A stretch of 64,000 nucleotides of DNA from Flavobacteriales bacterium UBA7612 (GCA_002484335.1 DLJQ01000022.1:198134-262133); one strand, 5' to 3'. Counted from the stretch's first letter, positions 33,532 through 42,640 are shown. Notes: generated by a model not told the origin, from the sequence alone. Numbers and translations: made by a program.

Positions 33532-34755
33532 ATGAAAAACTTGTTCAAATATACATCAATTGCTTTACTTAGCTCTGCTATTTTTTTTAGCCTTCCAATA
33601 AATTTATCTGCACAAAATAAAAATAATAACACTACAGTTCATAATACAAATATTGTTGTTGGTGCAGAAAATTATAAAGCATATTTACCTGAACTTAAAG
33701 GAAAAAAAGTTGGATTAGTATCCAACCAAACAGGAATTGTAACAATTAATAATAAGACTACACATATTCTTGATTTTTTATTGAATAATGAAATAGATGT
33801 TGTTAAACTTTATTCTCCTGAACATGGTTTTCGTGGTGATGCTGATGCTGGAGCAAAAGTGAAATCTGGAACAGATACAAAAACTGGTTTACCGATCATT
33901 TCTCTTTATGGAGATAATAAAAAACCAAAAGCAGATCAACTAAAAGATATCGATATATTAATTTTTGACATGCAAGATGTTGGTGTTAGATTTTACACTT
34001 ACATTTCTACTTTACATTATGTCATGGAAGCAGCAGCAGAAAATAATAAAAAGATTATTGTAATGGACAGACCAAATCCTAATGCACATTATGTAGATGG
34101 TCCTGTAATGAAAGATGAATACAAATCTTTTGTAGGAATGCATAATGTACCTATTGTATATGGAATGACAATTGGTGAATATGCAAAGATGATTAATGGA
34201 GAAAAATGGTTAGCAAATGGTATAAAAACAGATTTAGAAGTTATACCATTATTAAATTATACACATCAAACAACTTACGATTTACCTATAAAACCATCTC
34301 CTAACCTACCGAATGCACATGCTATCAATTTATATCCTAGTACATGTCTTTTTGAAGGTACAAATGTAAATGAAGGTCGAGGAACTACAATTCAATTTCA
34401 GGTTTATGGTTCTCCATTTCTTAAAAATATGCCTTTTTCTTATACACCAACTTCTCGAGATGGAGCAACAAATCCTAAGTTCAAGAATGAAGTTTGTTTC
34501 GGAGAAGATTTGTCGAATGTTCCACTACAAAATTCTATTAATTTAAGTTGGTTAATTAAGGCCTACAAAAGCAATACAAAACAACCTTTTTGGACTAAAA
34601 ATGGAAATAAATTATGGATTGATCAGTTAGTAGGTACAGACGAATTACGCAAACAAATAGAGCAAGGTTTGACAGAAGATAAAATAAAAGAAACTTGGCA
34701 AAAAGACTTAACTAATTTTAAAAAAATTAGACATAAATATTTAATTTACAAGTAA
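33532..34755 (+). CDS. DUF1343 protein, NamZ-like exo-beta-N-acetylmuramidase
   Basis: 407 residues with a signal peptide (about residues 1-27). DUF1343 blocks: 'LPELKGKKVGLVSNQTGIV', 'LYSPEHGFRGDADAGAKV', 'ISLYGDNKKP', 'IDILIFDMQDVGVRFYTYISTLHYVMEA' and 'VMDRPNP'. The family includes NamZ, which releases MurNAc from the non-reducing end of muropeptide glycans in Bacteroidota. Catalytic Glu/Asp candidates lie in the EHGFRGD and FDMQDVG blocks. Monocistronic. Confidence 0.9.
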   Translation: MKNLFKYTSIALLSSAIFFSLPINLSAQNKNNNTTVHNTNIVVGAENYKAYLPELKGKKVGLVSNQTGIVTINNKTTHILDFLLNNEIDVVKLYSPEHGFRGDADAGAKVKSGTDTKTGLPIISLYGDNKKPKADQLKDIDILIFDMQDVGVRFYTYISTLHYVMEAAAENNKKIIVMDRPNPNAHYVDGPVMKDEYKSFVGMHNVPIVYGMTIGEYAKMINGEKWLANGIKTDLEVIPLLNYTHQTTYDLPIKPSPNLPNAHAINLYPSTCLFEGTNVNEGRGTTIQFQVYGSPFLKNMPFSYTPTSRDGATNPKFKNEVCFGEDLSNVPLQNSINLSWLIKAYKSNTKQPFWTKNGNKLWIDQLVGTDELRKQIEQGLTEDKIKETWQKDLTNFKKIRHKYLIYK

Positions 34756-34813
34756 TTAAAGTTATTTGTCATTTTATAAAAAACGAATAGAATTACAAAA
34801 TTGAATATTTAAA

Positions 34814-34925
34814 ATACAATACCGATAGTAATAAAAATACTTTTATAAACGGATATTGAAAATCTTGAAAATATCCGTTTATAAAAGATTGTAATGAATA
34901 GCGGGATCCGAAGGAATTACCCAAA
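34814..34925 (+). repeat. Structured repeat element, copy E (divergent left flank)
   Basis: Central arms 34840-34857 and 34870-34887 are a perfect 18-bp stem. Triloop hairpin TCC-GAA-GGA at 34907-34915, a compensated variant. The outer helix is poor: ACAAT (34816-34820) against ATTAC (34916-34920), three of five pairs. The left flank has diverged from the family most. It lies between convergent NamZ-like and DUF4920 genes. Confidence 0.75.
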
Positions 34926-34946
34926 GAATAATTGTTATTCTTATTC

Positions 34947-35513
34947 TTAATTTTGTTTTAAATAAACACCATCTGCTTCGAAATTATAAAGTAATTGAGG
35001 TTTTGTTATTTTTGCAATTTCCTCTTTAGATTTACCTTCATCTTCTGCATAATGACGTAATTTAGCTACAGATAATTCACTTACAAATGCTTTACCATGA
35101 ACTACAACATTAGATTTTTCTCCATCTAAAGGCATAAAAAACGCATAATCTTTGAAACGTACAAAAGATTGTTCTTCTCCTTTACCAAGATCAACTCTCA
35201 TCCAACATCCTTTCTTTTTACAAACAGATTCTATTGTAGATACAAATTGTATATTATTGACAACATCTCCGTTTTTCATGTTATCATATAGATTTCCTAA
35301 TTCGTTCTTTGTAAGTGTATTTTTAATATCAAAAGATTCTCCAAAAACGTCATAATCATTTAAATTTTCAATTTTTGCAGTTCCATTATTTATAATTTTA
35401 GACTGTGATTTTGAAATTTTTTCTGTCTTTGCTTTTTCTACTTTATTTGTTTGTGCATTGACTGATAATGTAAAAGTTAATAGTATTAAAGAAGCGAATA
35501 TAGTTTTTCTCAT
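34947..35513 (-). CDS. DUF4920 secreted protein
   Basis: 188 residues with a signal peptide (MRKTIFASLILLTFTLSVNAQ). DUF4920 pattern: 'YDVFGESFDIKNTLTKNELGNLYDNMKNGD', 'VVNNIQFVSTIESVCKKKGCWMRVDLG', 'VRFKDYAFFMPLDGEKSNVVVHGKAFV'. The CKKKGCWM motif is the family hallmark and may bind metal. Periplasmic; function unknown. NUDIX lies 10 bases upstream on the same strand, so they may form an operon. Confidence 0.88.
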   Translation of the reverse strand: MRKTIFASLILLTFTLSVNAQTNKVEKAKTEKISKSQSKIINNGTAKIENLNDYDVFGESFDIKNTLTKNELGNLYDNMKNGDVVNNIQFVSTIESVCKKKGCWMRVDLGKGEEQSFVRFKDYAFFMPLDGEKSNVVVHGKAFVSELSVAKLRHYAEDEGKSKEEIAKITKPQLLYNFEADGVYLKQN

Positions 35514-35523
35514 GATTAATTAT

Positions 35524-36120
35524 TTATAACAAATCTAAATAATATTCTGTAAGTAATTTAATATTTGGATAAGAATTTTTCAATAAATGAGGAATTTCAT
35601 CTTTACTTTTCCATTCTACAGCTTCAATACCTTCCTCGGTTTGTGGTATTGGTCTTTCTGTACCGTTATAAGCTACCTCAAACCAAAAAGTTTCTTTAAT
35701 AATATATTCTTCAAGAAAATAAATATGATAGGTTGGCATCAAAAAACGTTCTAATTTAAGCCCTGTTATACTACATTCTTCTTCTATTTCTCTAATTGCA
35801 GATTCTTCTTTTGTTTCTCCTTTTTCCATTTTTCCTTTTGGTAAATCCCATTTACCTAATCGGAAAATAAATAAAAAATCGTCGTTAGTATTACGTACAA
35901 TTCCTCCTGCTGCTTGAATTAATTTATAATACTTTAAAAATTTTGACCAAACTTCATCTATTTTATCGCTATATATATTGACATCTGTAGATGATTTTGA
36001 TGATAATAAATGAAATGCCTCATCAAATTGTGATTCATTTTGAAACAAAACATTTTTTGCCTCTTTTCTTGATTGGTTACAGAAAGTTAACAAACTTTCA
36101 TTAAAAAAAACTTTGTACAT
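35524..36120 (-). CDS. NUDIX hydrolase
   Basis: 198 residues. The Nudix box runs from 'GKMEKGETKEESAIREIEEECSI' (about 95-117), with the GE..E..REIEEE metal-binding core intact, following 'GIVRNTNDDFLFIFRLGKWDLPKG'. An N-terminal extension of about 70 residues precedes it. It probably hydrolyses a nucleoside-diphosphate derivative. A CAAATTTA (TAAATTTG on the minus strand) box at 36136-36143 could be its -7 element. In many flavobacteria this gene lies beside the SRPBCC gene found divergently here. Confidence 0.92.
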   Translation of the reverse strand: MYKVFFNESLLTFCNQSRKEAKNVLFQNESQFDEAFHLLSSKSSTDVNIYSDKIDEVWSKFLKYYKLIQAAGGIVRNTNDDFLFIFRLGKWDLPKGKMEKGETKEESAIREIEEECSITGLKLERFLMPTYHIYFLEEYIIKETFWFEVAYNGTERPIPQTEEGIEAVEWKSKDEIPHLLKNSYPNIKLLTEYYLDLL

Positions 36121-36161
36121 TTGGGTGATTTGTTACAAATTTATAAAAAACTCACAAGGAT

Positions 36162-36560
36162 ATGAAGGTAAATACAAATAAAGTACGCTTTGCTAAAAAT
36201 CAACAAGAAGCTTATAATTTCTTATTAGATATGAAAAATTATGAGCAATTAATGCCTGAAGATACAAAATCATTTGAAGTTCATGAAACTGGGAATGGTT
36301 TTACTGTTGGTGTTGGTGCTTTACCTAAAGTTGGAATGCGTTTGAAAGAGTCTATAGAACCATCTAAAATTGTTTTTGAATCTCCTGCTCCAGCTTTTGA
36401 ATATACGCTAACAATAGATATAGATGCTATAGATGAAAATTCTTCTGAAGTTGCTCTTGATTTTGAAGGTAATTTTAATATGATGATAGAAATGATGGCT
36501 AAAAAACCTCTAACTTCTTTTATAGAAACTATAGCTGAGAATTTAGGTAAAATAAAATGA
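36162..36560 (+). CDS. SRPBCC-fold protein
   Basis: 132 residues. START/polyketide-cyclase fold: 'KNQQEAYNFLLDMKNYEQLMPEDTKSFEV', 'VGMRLKESIEPSKIVFESP', then 'SEVALDFEGNFNMMIEMMAKKPLTSFIETIAENLG' as the long C-terminal helix that closes the hydrophobic cavity. Such single-domain proteins bind lipids or quinones; the ligand is not known. Divergent from NUDIX by 41 bases. Confidence 0.82.
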   Translation: MKVNTNKVRFAKNQQEAYNFLLDMKNYEQLMPEDTKSFEVHETGNGFTVGVGALPKVGMRLKESIEPSKIVFESPAPAFEYTLTIDIDAIDENSSEVALDFEGNFNMMIEMMAKKPLTSFIETIAENLGKIK

Positions 36561-36567
36561 TAAATTT

Positions 36568-36607
36568 AAAAAAGTAAAGCCCAATATAAATTGGGCTTTA
36601 CTTTTTT
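36568..36607. terminator. Bidirectional 18-bp terminator
   Basis: Perfect arms 36568-36585 and 36590-36607 around ATAA, with the core AAAGCCCAAT. It serves both the SRPBCC gene and the convergent ABC gene, whose stop codon (from 36606) it overlaps. Confidence 0.9.
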
Positions 36608-38324
36608 AAATTTTCCAACCTCCAGATTTTTGCTGAATGTCCCACATTTTTTTATAAATAGAACCATTTTCTAGTAATTGATTATGTGTTCCTATTTCTG
36701 CAATATGACCTTTTTCTAAAACCAAAATTTGATTTGCATTTTTTATTGTTGCTAATTTATGAGCAATAACAATAACTGTCTTCGATTTCACTAATTCTTG
36801 TATAGCTTGTTGAATATAAATCTCATTTTCAGTATCTAAACTTGCTGTTGCTTCATCTAATAAAATAATTGGTGCATCTTTTAATAAAGCTCTTGCTATA
36901 CTTATACGTTGTTTTTGACCTCCAGAAATTTTATTTCCCCCCTCACCTACTTTAGTTTCTAATCCTTCAGGAAAATCAAAAGTAAAACTTAAAACCTCTG
37001 CTTTTTCAGCGGCTTCCATAATTTCTTTTTTTGTTGCTGTTGGTTTACCAATTTTTATATTATTATAAATTGTATCATCAAATAAATAAACTTCTTGAAA
37101 AACCTCGCTAATTAATTCATAGAAAGATGCTTGATTGATATAGCGAATATCTATTCCCCCTATTTTTATACTTCCTGAATCTATATCCCAAAAACGAGCT
37201 ATGAGAGAAGCTATCGTTGTTTTTCCTGAACCTGAATGACCAACTAAAGCCAGCATTGATTTCTCTGGAACACTAAAACTAATATTATGTAAAATTTGTT
37301 TTTCTTGATAACCAAAATTGACATTCTCAAAATTTATATCATAATGTGATGGAAATTCACTTTTAGAAGTTTCCATTGTTGGAGCTTCTAAAACGTTTAT
37401 AATTCTTTGAAGACTTTCATTCATATAACGAAGCATTATATAATCTACCATTATAATTTTTAAAGGATTATAAAGATTATATCCCATAATCAAAAAAGTA
37501 ATTAATACAGGAATAGTGATTGAATTACCACTCAGAAAATATAACCCTAAAGCAACCATAATCAAAAAGCAAATCTCAAACACAATTGCTGCAGTTACAA
37601 TGAAAGGTCCAGGTATAGCTTCTAGCTTAATACTTTTTTTTCGAATATCTTCAAAAGATTCTTCTAGAACTTTATGTTTTTGTCCAATTATCCCATATGA
37701 TTTTAGATGTTGTATTCCCTGAACATATTCTAAAAATTTAGCTCCCATATTATTTCTTGCTTCTATTTGTTTACGTCCTAATCTTGAAACAAGATAATTA
37801 GCTAAAGCCAAAAATGGGTAAATCAGAGGTAATGCTAATAACAAACATAATGCTAAACGCCAATCATAAATAAATAAAAAAATAGATAAAACAGTTGTTC
37901 CAAATATAGCCGAAGCCAAGTTTCCTATACTATGTCCAAAAATACCTTCAAAATTTGCGACATCTTGTAAAATAATAGAAGCTATTTCTCCAGGATCTTT
38001 TTGTTTAAAAAATCCAAGTGAAAATTTCTGTATCCTATTCCCTAAATTAATTCTCAATTTTTTAGAAAGATCATAAACCAAAAGGTTCGATTTAATCATA
38101 GATTGAGATGCTATAAAGAATTGAATAATCAGCATCATTCCCATTAGAACTGTCACTATCCAAATTTTTGATAAATTAGGTTTATCAGAAAATAATTCCC
38201 AAATTACAACTAGTAAGATTCCAGAAGGAGCCGCAATAAATATACTATGCAAAACTTCCCAAAAAATTACTTTATAGGTTTCTTTCCGATTATAAGAAGT
38301 AACGTATTTTAGATTCTTAATCAT
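36606..38324 (-). CDS. ABC exporter (fused permease-ATPase), second of the pair
   Basis: 572 residues. Six membrane helices (about 25-300) precede an ATPase with Walker A GHSGSGKTTIASL, Q-loop 'SEVFQEVYLFDDTI', signature 'ISGGQKQRISIARALL' and Walker B 'IILLDEATASLD'. It is a type IV half-transporter and most likely pairs with the product of 39763-41514 as a heterodimer, like IrtAB or YbtPQ. It starts inside the end of the preceding membrane-protein gene (8-base overlap). Last gene of a four-gene operon; substrate unknown. Confidence 0.9.
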   Translation of the reverse strand: MIKNLKYVTSYNRKETYKVIFWEVLHSIFIAAPSGILLVVIWELFSDKPNLSKIWIVTVLMGMMLIIQFFIASQSMIKSNLLVYDLSKKLRINLGNRIQKFSLGFFKQKDPGEIASIILQDVANFEGIFGHSIGNLASAIFGTTVLSIFLFIYDWRLALCLLLALPLIYPFLALANYLVSRLGRKQIEARNNMGAKFLEYVQGIQHLKSYGIIGQKHKVLEESFEDIRKKSIKLEAIPGPFIVTAAIVFEICFLIMVALGLYFLSGNSITIPVLITFLIMGYNLYNPLKIIMVDYIMLRYMNESLQRIINVLEAPTMETSKSEFPSHYDINFENVNFGYQEKQILHNISFSVPEKSMLALVGHSGSGKTTIASLIARFWDIDSGSIKIGGIDIRYINQASFYELISEVFQEVYLFDDTIYNNIKIGKPTATKKEIMEAAEKAEVLSFTFDFPEGLETKVGEGGNKISGGQKQRISIARALLKDAPIILLDEATASLDTENEIYIQQAIQELVKSKTVIVIAHKLATIKNANQILVLEKGHIAEIGTHNQLLENGSIYKKMWDIQQKSGGWKI

Positions 38325-39057
38325 GATTTTCTGTTTTGATTAAAAGTTTATCTCTGTATAAAATGAAAAGTAGAATAAAAAAGATTAGATAGGAAATATT
38401 AAATCCAGCAGATCCTATCCAACCTTTTAATTCTGAAGAAGGCATGAAATGTATTATAGGCTGTTGATATAAGGTTAAAAAAAACGGTGTTATAAAACCA
38501 AACCATTTTGGTAATGAAGTTTTACCTAAAAATATAAAAATAGCATAGATAATCCAACCTATAAACATAACAATAATAGCTGTTCCCCAAGTAATATATA
38601 AACTCGTTGTAAATCCTGATGCTATCTTTAAAAGATAAGGATGAGCAATTTTATCTGTAAAATAAATTGCTTTGAATATTTCTCCTACATAATAATAAAC
38701 CGCATGTCCAAGTGGCATTAATAAAACACTAAGAATAAGTAAATAATAATTTGACCAAGCAATCCATTTTGTTTTAAATTGATTATTTACAAATTGATAA
38801 GATAACCAGATTCCAGGTAAAAAAAGTACAGCAGTCATAGCTGCAATTAAAGCTCCGAACATTAACCTATTTGTTGATCCTTCTAACATAAGAGTTGCTA
38901 AAACAACATCGACCTGATCTGCGTAAGTTTCAGAAAAAAGAGGATAATCTGATGGATTAACTTCAAATCCTGCAACAAACATGTCTCCTACTACCCAACA
39001 AATTGAAGCTATAATAGATGATAAAAAGGCTAATTTTATTTTTAATTGATTATTCAT
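38317..39057 (-). CDS. Seven-helix membrane protein of the ABC operon (DUF6796-like)
   Basis: 246 residues with six or seven hydrophobic segments. 'WVVGDMFVAGF' early and 'MPLGHAVYYYVGEIF' with 'WIIYAIFIFLGKTSLPKWFGFITPF' later carry scattered His and acidic residues in helices. I tentatively relate it to the DUF6796 group of membrane proteins; no function is known. It is translationally linked to the ABC gene that follows (8-base overlap) and begins 19 bases after the VOC gene, so it belongs to the same transport unit. Confidence 0.7.
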   Translation of the reverse strand: MNNQLKIKLAFLSSIIASICWVVGDMFVAGFEVNPSDYPLFSETYADQVDVVLATLMLEGSTNRLMFGALIAAMTAVLFLPGIWLSYQFVNNQFKTKWIAWSNYYLLILSVLLMPLGHAVYYYVGEIFKAIYFTDKIAHPYLLKIASGFTTSLYITWGTAIIVMFIGWIIYAIFIFLGKTSLPKWFGFITPFFLTLYQQPIIHFMPSSELKGWIGSAGFNISYLIFFILLFILYRDKLLIKTENHD

Positions 39058-39076
39058 TGTATTGTATATTATTTTA

Positions 39077-39742
39077 TTAAATTAAAATATGTTCGATTTT
39101 TAATGTACTATTTTCAAATTCTACAGACTGTAAACCAATCTTATCTTTTACTAATTGTAAACCTGTCTTATCCAGAAGAAGATTATCTAAAAGTGAAATG
39201 TTTAAATTGTCTTTACCTATAATTATTTTAGATACAGACTGTATTCCATTAGGATGTTCAATTTTACGAGGTCTTGGATTTGGAGTATACGCTGACATTA
39301 TAAAAGGAAAATAAATATCATTAGGCATTAGTAATTCCCATTTCAAGATTTGATTATTAATATCTCTTCTTTTTGCCTTATGAAATTTGAAAGGTTCTTT
39401 TTCATTTTTAAAAAATTCTCTTGCTATATCTAATTTTTTTATTCTTGATTCTAATGACCATTCACACCAGCCATTCTCTATATTTCCCCATTTATTTATT
39501 CTACCTAAAACAGATTGATAACCAAATAGTTTTATCATACATCTTATTGGTAATGATAATCCTGAATTAGTATAAATTTCAACAAATATTCCTTCTTCAA
39601 ACCATATAATTGCATTATAAGCTTTTTCTGGATCTGTTCCATATTCTACTACAAAACCTTCTTTTTGAAGTTTAAATACAGATTCATGTAAATCATTTAC
39701 ACGATATAATACATGACTAAGTTGTATATTTTCTTTTTGCAT
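39077..39742 (-). CDS. VOC-superfamily (glyoxalase-like) protein
   Basis: 221 residues. It starts 'IQLSHVLYRVNDLHESVFKLQKEGFVVEYGTDPEKAYNAIIWFEEGIFVEIYTN', a glyoxalase_3-like VOC half with a candidate metal His (SHVLY) and Glu (VEIYT). The second half is longer and ends 'SVEFENSTLKIEHI'. It is probably a cytoplasmic binding protein or enzyme. Gaps of 20 and 19 bases tie it to the ABC and membrane-protein genes, so it may act on or bind the transported compound; that is inference. Confidence 0.75.
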   Translation of the reverse strand: MQKENIQLSHVLYRVNDLHESVFKLQKEGFVVEYGTDPEKAYNAIIWFEEGIFVEIYTNSGLSLPIRCMIKLFGYQSVLGRINKWGNIENGWCEWSLESRIKKLDIAREFFKNEKEPFKFHKAKRRDINNQILKWELLMPNDIYFPFIMSAYTPNPRPRKIEHPNGIQSVSKIIIGKDNLNISLLDNLLLDKTGLQLVKDKIGLQSVEFENSTLKIEHILI

Positions 39743-39762
39743 TATTTTCTCTTCTTCATTTT

Positions 39763-41514
39763 TTACATCACAAAATCTTTAGCTCTTATATGTGCATTCC
39801 ACATTCTATTATAAACACTACTTTTTTCTAACAATTGGTCATGTTTTCCTTCTGATACAATTTTTCCTTTATCCAAAACAATAATTTGATCTGCATTTGT
39901 AATTGTACTTAATCTATGAGCTACGATAAGAACTGATTTATTTTTTATTAATTCATTGAATGCAATCTGAATTTTATATTCATTTTCTGGATCTGCAAAA
40001 GCTGTTGCTTCGTCTAAAATTAAAATTGGTGCATTTTTCAATATTGCTCTCGCTAATTGAAAACGTTGTTGCTCTCCTCCACTTAAATGGACTCCAGATT
40101 GACCAAACATTGTTTCATAACCATTAGGAAGACTAACTATTAAATCATGTATTTGAGCTGCTTTTGCTGCGTTTTCGACTTCCTTTCTAGTTTTATTCAT
40201 ATCCATTTTTATGTTATCATACATACTTTGTTGAAACATAAAACTCTCTTGAAAAACAAAGGATACCATTTCCATTAATTGTTCTATAGGATATTTTTTT
40301 ATATCTATTTCTCCTATTTCTATTGTTCCATCAAGAACATCCCAAAAACGAGATAACAATTGTCCTAAAGTTGTTTTTCCTGCTCCAGAAGGTCCTACTA
40401 TAGCTGTAATAGTATTCTCTTTCAATTCAAAGTTTATATTATTTAAAACCAGATTTTTTTCATCGTAAGCAAAAGAAACATCACGAAAGATTACATTATA
40501 ATTATTAGGAGATAGTTTTACAGAATTATTCTTTAATTCATTTTTACTTAATAAACTATCTATTTGTTCAACTCCTCTATTTATTATTGAAATCTGCATT
40601 CCCATATTGCTTAATACAAAAAGAGGTTTTATGTAGCCTGTTCCTAAAATCAAAAAAAGAAGAAAAGTTGATAAAGAAAGTCCATTATTAAAATAAAGAT
40701 ATAATCCTAAAACTAGAACAGGTAACATAGCATTACTTGTAAAGCTCATAAATATTGCAAAACTTGGAGTACTTTTCTTAATCCATTCTCCCACAAAACC
40801 ATTAAACTTTTTTACTGTATTTCCATATTTATCAAATGTTTCTGCAGACTGACCAAAAATTTTCATAACAGGCATTGCTCTCACATATTCTACAATACCT
40901 GCATTCATATCTTCCAAAGATTGATGATAATCCTGTATTAATTTTTTATTTTTTCCTCCATACATTTTCGGAAGTAATACCACTAAAACAACTAAGGGAA
41001 GAAAACTAATAAGAGCAAGCCTCCAATCCTGAGTAAATAAGAATATAATAGTAAGTATGGGTAAACTAACACCTTTTACAAAATCTGGAATTTGATGTGC
41101 TATGAAATTTTCTATTCTTTCTACATCGTCTGCTAATATTTTTTTTAAAGCACCCGAATTGTAGTTTGATAGATATCCCATTGGTAAATTACCTACTTTA
41201 TCTGCAATATATTTTCGAAGTTCAAATAGTATATTATATGCTGCTATATGAGATAATATTCCTGATAAAAAGAGTAGAAACATACTTAAAATAGCTGCAA
41301 TAATAGCATAAATTATATATGTTTTTGTTAATGTAAAATTTATATCTTGTTTTGTTAATTCCTTTATAATATAAAATACTATAACATATGGAATCAAGCT
41401 AAGAAAAGCATGTAATATTGCTAATAAACCTGAAAAAAATAATGTTATTTTTCTAGCTCCAGCAATTTCTAATAGTCTAACAATTCCTTTTTTCTTATTT
41501 ACTTTTTCCTTCAT
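39763..41514 (-). CDS. ABC exporter (fused permease-ATPase), first of the pair
   Basis: 583 residues. Permease helices occupy about residues 22-310. The ATPase carries Walker A GPSGAGKTTLGQL, Q-loop 'SFVFQESFMFQQSM', signature 'LSGGEQQRFQLARAIL' and Walker B 'ILILDEATAFADPE'. Together with the product of 36606-38324 it should form a heterodimeric half-transporter. Relatives with this organisation import or export siderophore-type compounds, and the PchR-like AraC gene upstream points the same way, but the substrate is not known. First gene of the operon. Confidence 0.9.
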   Translation of the reverse strand: MKEKVNKKKGIVRLLEIAGARKITLFFSGLLAILHAFLSLIPYVIVFYIIKELTKQDINFTLTKTYIIYAIIAAILSMFLLFLSGILSHIAAYNILFELRKYIADKVGNLPMGYLSNYNSGALKKILADDVERIENFIAHQIPDFVKGVSLPILTIIFLFTQDWRLALISFLPLVVLVVLLPKMYGGKNKKLIQDYHQSLEDMNAGIVEYVRAMPVMKIFGQSAETFDKYGNTVKKFNGFVGEWIKKSTPSFAIFMSFTSNAMLPVLVLGLYLYFNNGLSLSTFLLFLILGTGYIKPLFVLSNMGMQISIINRGVEQIDSLLSKNELKNNSVKLSPNNYNVIFRDVSFAYDEKNLVLNNINFELKENTITAIVGPSGAGKTTLGQLLSRFWDVLDGTIEIGEIDIKKYPIEQLMEMVSFVFQESFMFQQSMYDNIKMDMNKTRKEVENAAKAAQIHDLIVSLPNGYETMFGQSGVHLSGGEQQRFQLARAILKNAPILILDEATAFADPENEYKIQIAFNELIKNKSVLIVAHRLSTITNADQIIVLDKGKIVSEGKHDQLLEKSSVYNRMWNAHIRAKDFVM

Positions 41515-41543
41515 ATTTATTAAGAATTATTCTAAATAACTTA

Positions 41544-41560
41544 TATCTTTGGCAAAGTTA
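41544..41560. promoter_or_regulatory. Back-to-back -7 boxes of the AraC/ABC divergent promoters
   Basis: TATCTTTG (41544-41551, plus strand) faces CAAAGTTA (41553-41560, TAACTTTG on the minus strand), one base apart. Neither has a TTG at the expected -33 distance, so activator dependence is likely. CTTTG-G-CAAAG at the centre is itself a dyad. Confidence 0.5.
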
Positions 41561-41592
41561 AAGTTTCAGAAATCCTAAGAAGTCAGTGAAAC

Positions 41593-41620
41593 GGATAAAA
41601 ATGTATGAATAAAGGATAAA
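41593..41620 (+). promoter_or_regulatory. Direct repeats GGATAAA, candidate AraC operator
   Basis: GGATAAA occurs at 41593-41599 and 41614-41620, exactly 21 bases apart (two helical turns). Seen from the minus-strand promoter this lies about 45-75 bases upstream of the expected start, the usual position of AraC-type activators. It also lies in the leader of the regulator gene, allowing autoregulation. Confidence 0.4.
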
Positions 41621-41634
41621 TTAAAATTTAATCT

Positions 41635-42615
41635 ATGAACTTGAGACTATATGATAAAACAATGGGATACACCTTAATGGAAAAGGCATATCCTAACCCT
41701 ATCACACATGACAATTCATTAACAGAAACAATAACACACTTAGATCATTTTGGTGCAAATGGTTATTATAAAGAGATTTTTTTTGAAGGAATACACATAG
41801 GTTATGGAAATGCAAAATTAGCAAGAGAAGTTAATTTAGGTTTTGAAACAGATTTTGAAACAATAGAAATGCATTTTGCTCTAAAAGGTAAAAGTAGTGC
41901 AATTGCAGAAAAATTTGGTAAAAGTATAAGTTTTGATTCGTATCGACATAATATCATTTATGCGAATGGTCTTTGTGGAGAAATGAAATGGGAAGAAGAT
42001 ATTTTTCAATTATGTGAAATAAATTTAGCTCCGCATTTCTTTAAACGTTTTCTTCCTGAAAATCATAAAATTTATGATTCTTTTAGAAATACAATAGAAC
42101 AACAAAATTCTAATTTATTGAATACTCAACATTATCAAATTACATTACAAATGCATCAGATTATACATGATATAACAAATTGTAAACGTGAGGGTATTTT
42201 TAAGCGAATGTTTCTAGAATCAAAAGTTATAGAATTATTAATGCTTCAATTAGAACAATTTACTTACAATGAAAGTTTTACTACAAGTACTTTAAAGAAA
42301 AAAGATATAGATAAAATACACGCAGTTAGAGAGTATATAATTAATCATATTGATTCGACATATTCTTTAATTGATTTGGCTCATTTAGTAGGTACAAATG
42401 AATTTATGTTGAAAAAAGGATTTAAAGAATTATTTGAAACAACTGTTTTTAGTTTTTGGAACGATTTGAAGATGGAAAAAGCCAAAGCATTATTAATTGA
42501 TAATCAGCTAAACATAGGTGATATATCGTATCAAATGGGATATCAGAATCAACGAAGTTTTTCAGCTGCTTTTAAAAGAAAATATGGTATTTTACCAAGT
42601 CAAATAAGAAAATAA
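41635..42615 (+). CDS. AraC-family transcriptional regulator (PchR-like)
   Basis: 326 residues. The N-terminal 210 residues are a ligand-binding region of the PchR type ('FGANGYYKEIFFEGIHIGYG', 'MHFALKGKS'). The C-terminal 100 residues are two helix-turn-helix motifs ('LIDLAHLVGTNEFMLKKGFKELFETTVFSFWNDLKMEKAK', 'IGDISYQMGYQNQRSFSAAFKRKYGILPSQIR'). Divergent from the ABC operon by 120 bases, it very likely activates that operon, perhaps with the transported compound as inducer. Confidence 0.9.
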   Translation: MNLRLYDKTMGYTLMEKAYPNPITHDNSLTETITHLDHFGANGYYKEIFFEGIHIGYGNAKLAREVNLGFETDFETIEMHFALKGKSSAIAEKFGKSISFDSYRHNIIYANGLCGEMKWEEDIFQLCEINLAPHFFKRFLPENHKIYDSFRNTIEQQNSNLLNTQHYQITLQMHQIIHDITNCKREGIFKRMFLESKVIELLMLQLEQFTYNESFTTSTLKKKDIDKIHAVREYIINHIDSTYSLIDLAHLVGTNEFMLKKGFKELFETTVFSFWNDLKMEKAKALLIDNQLNIGDISYQMGYQNQRSFSAAFKRKYGILPSQIRK

Positions 42616-42640
42616 GCGATACTTTTGGTACCGCTTTATT
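42614..42640 (+). terminator. Terminator of the AraC gene
   Basis: AAGCGATAC (42614-42622) pairs with GTACCGCTT (42628-42636) with one mismatch, then TATTATAT. It is weaker than the others in this window. Confidence 0.5.
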
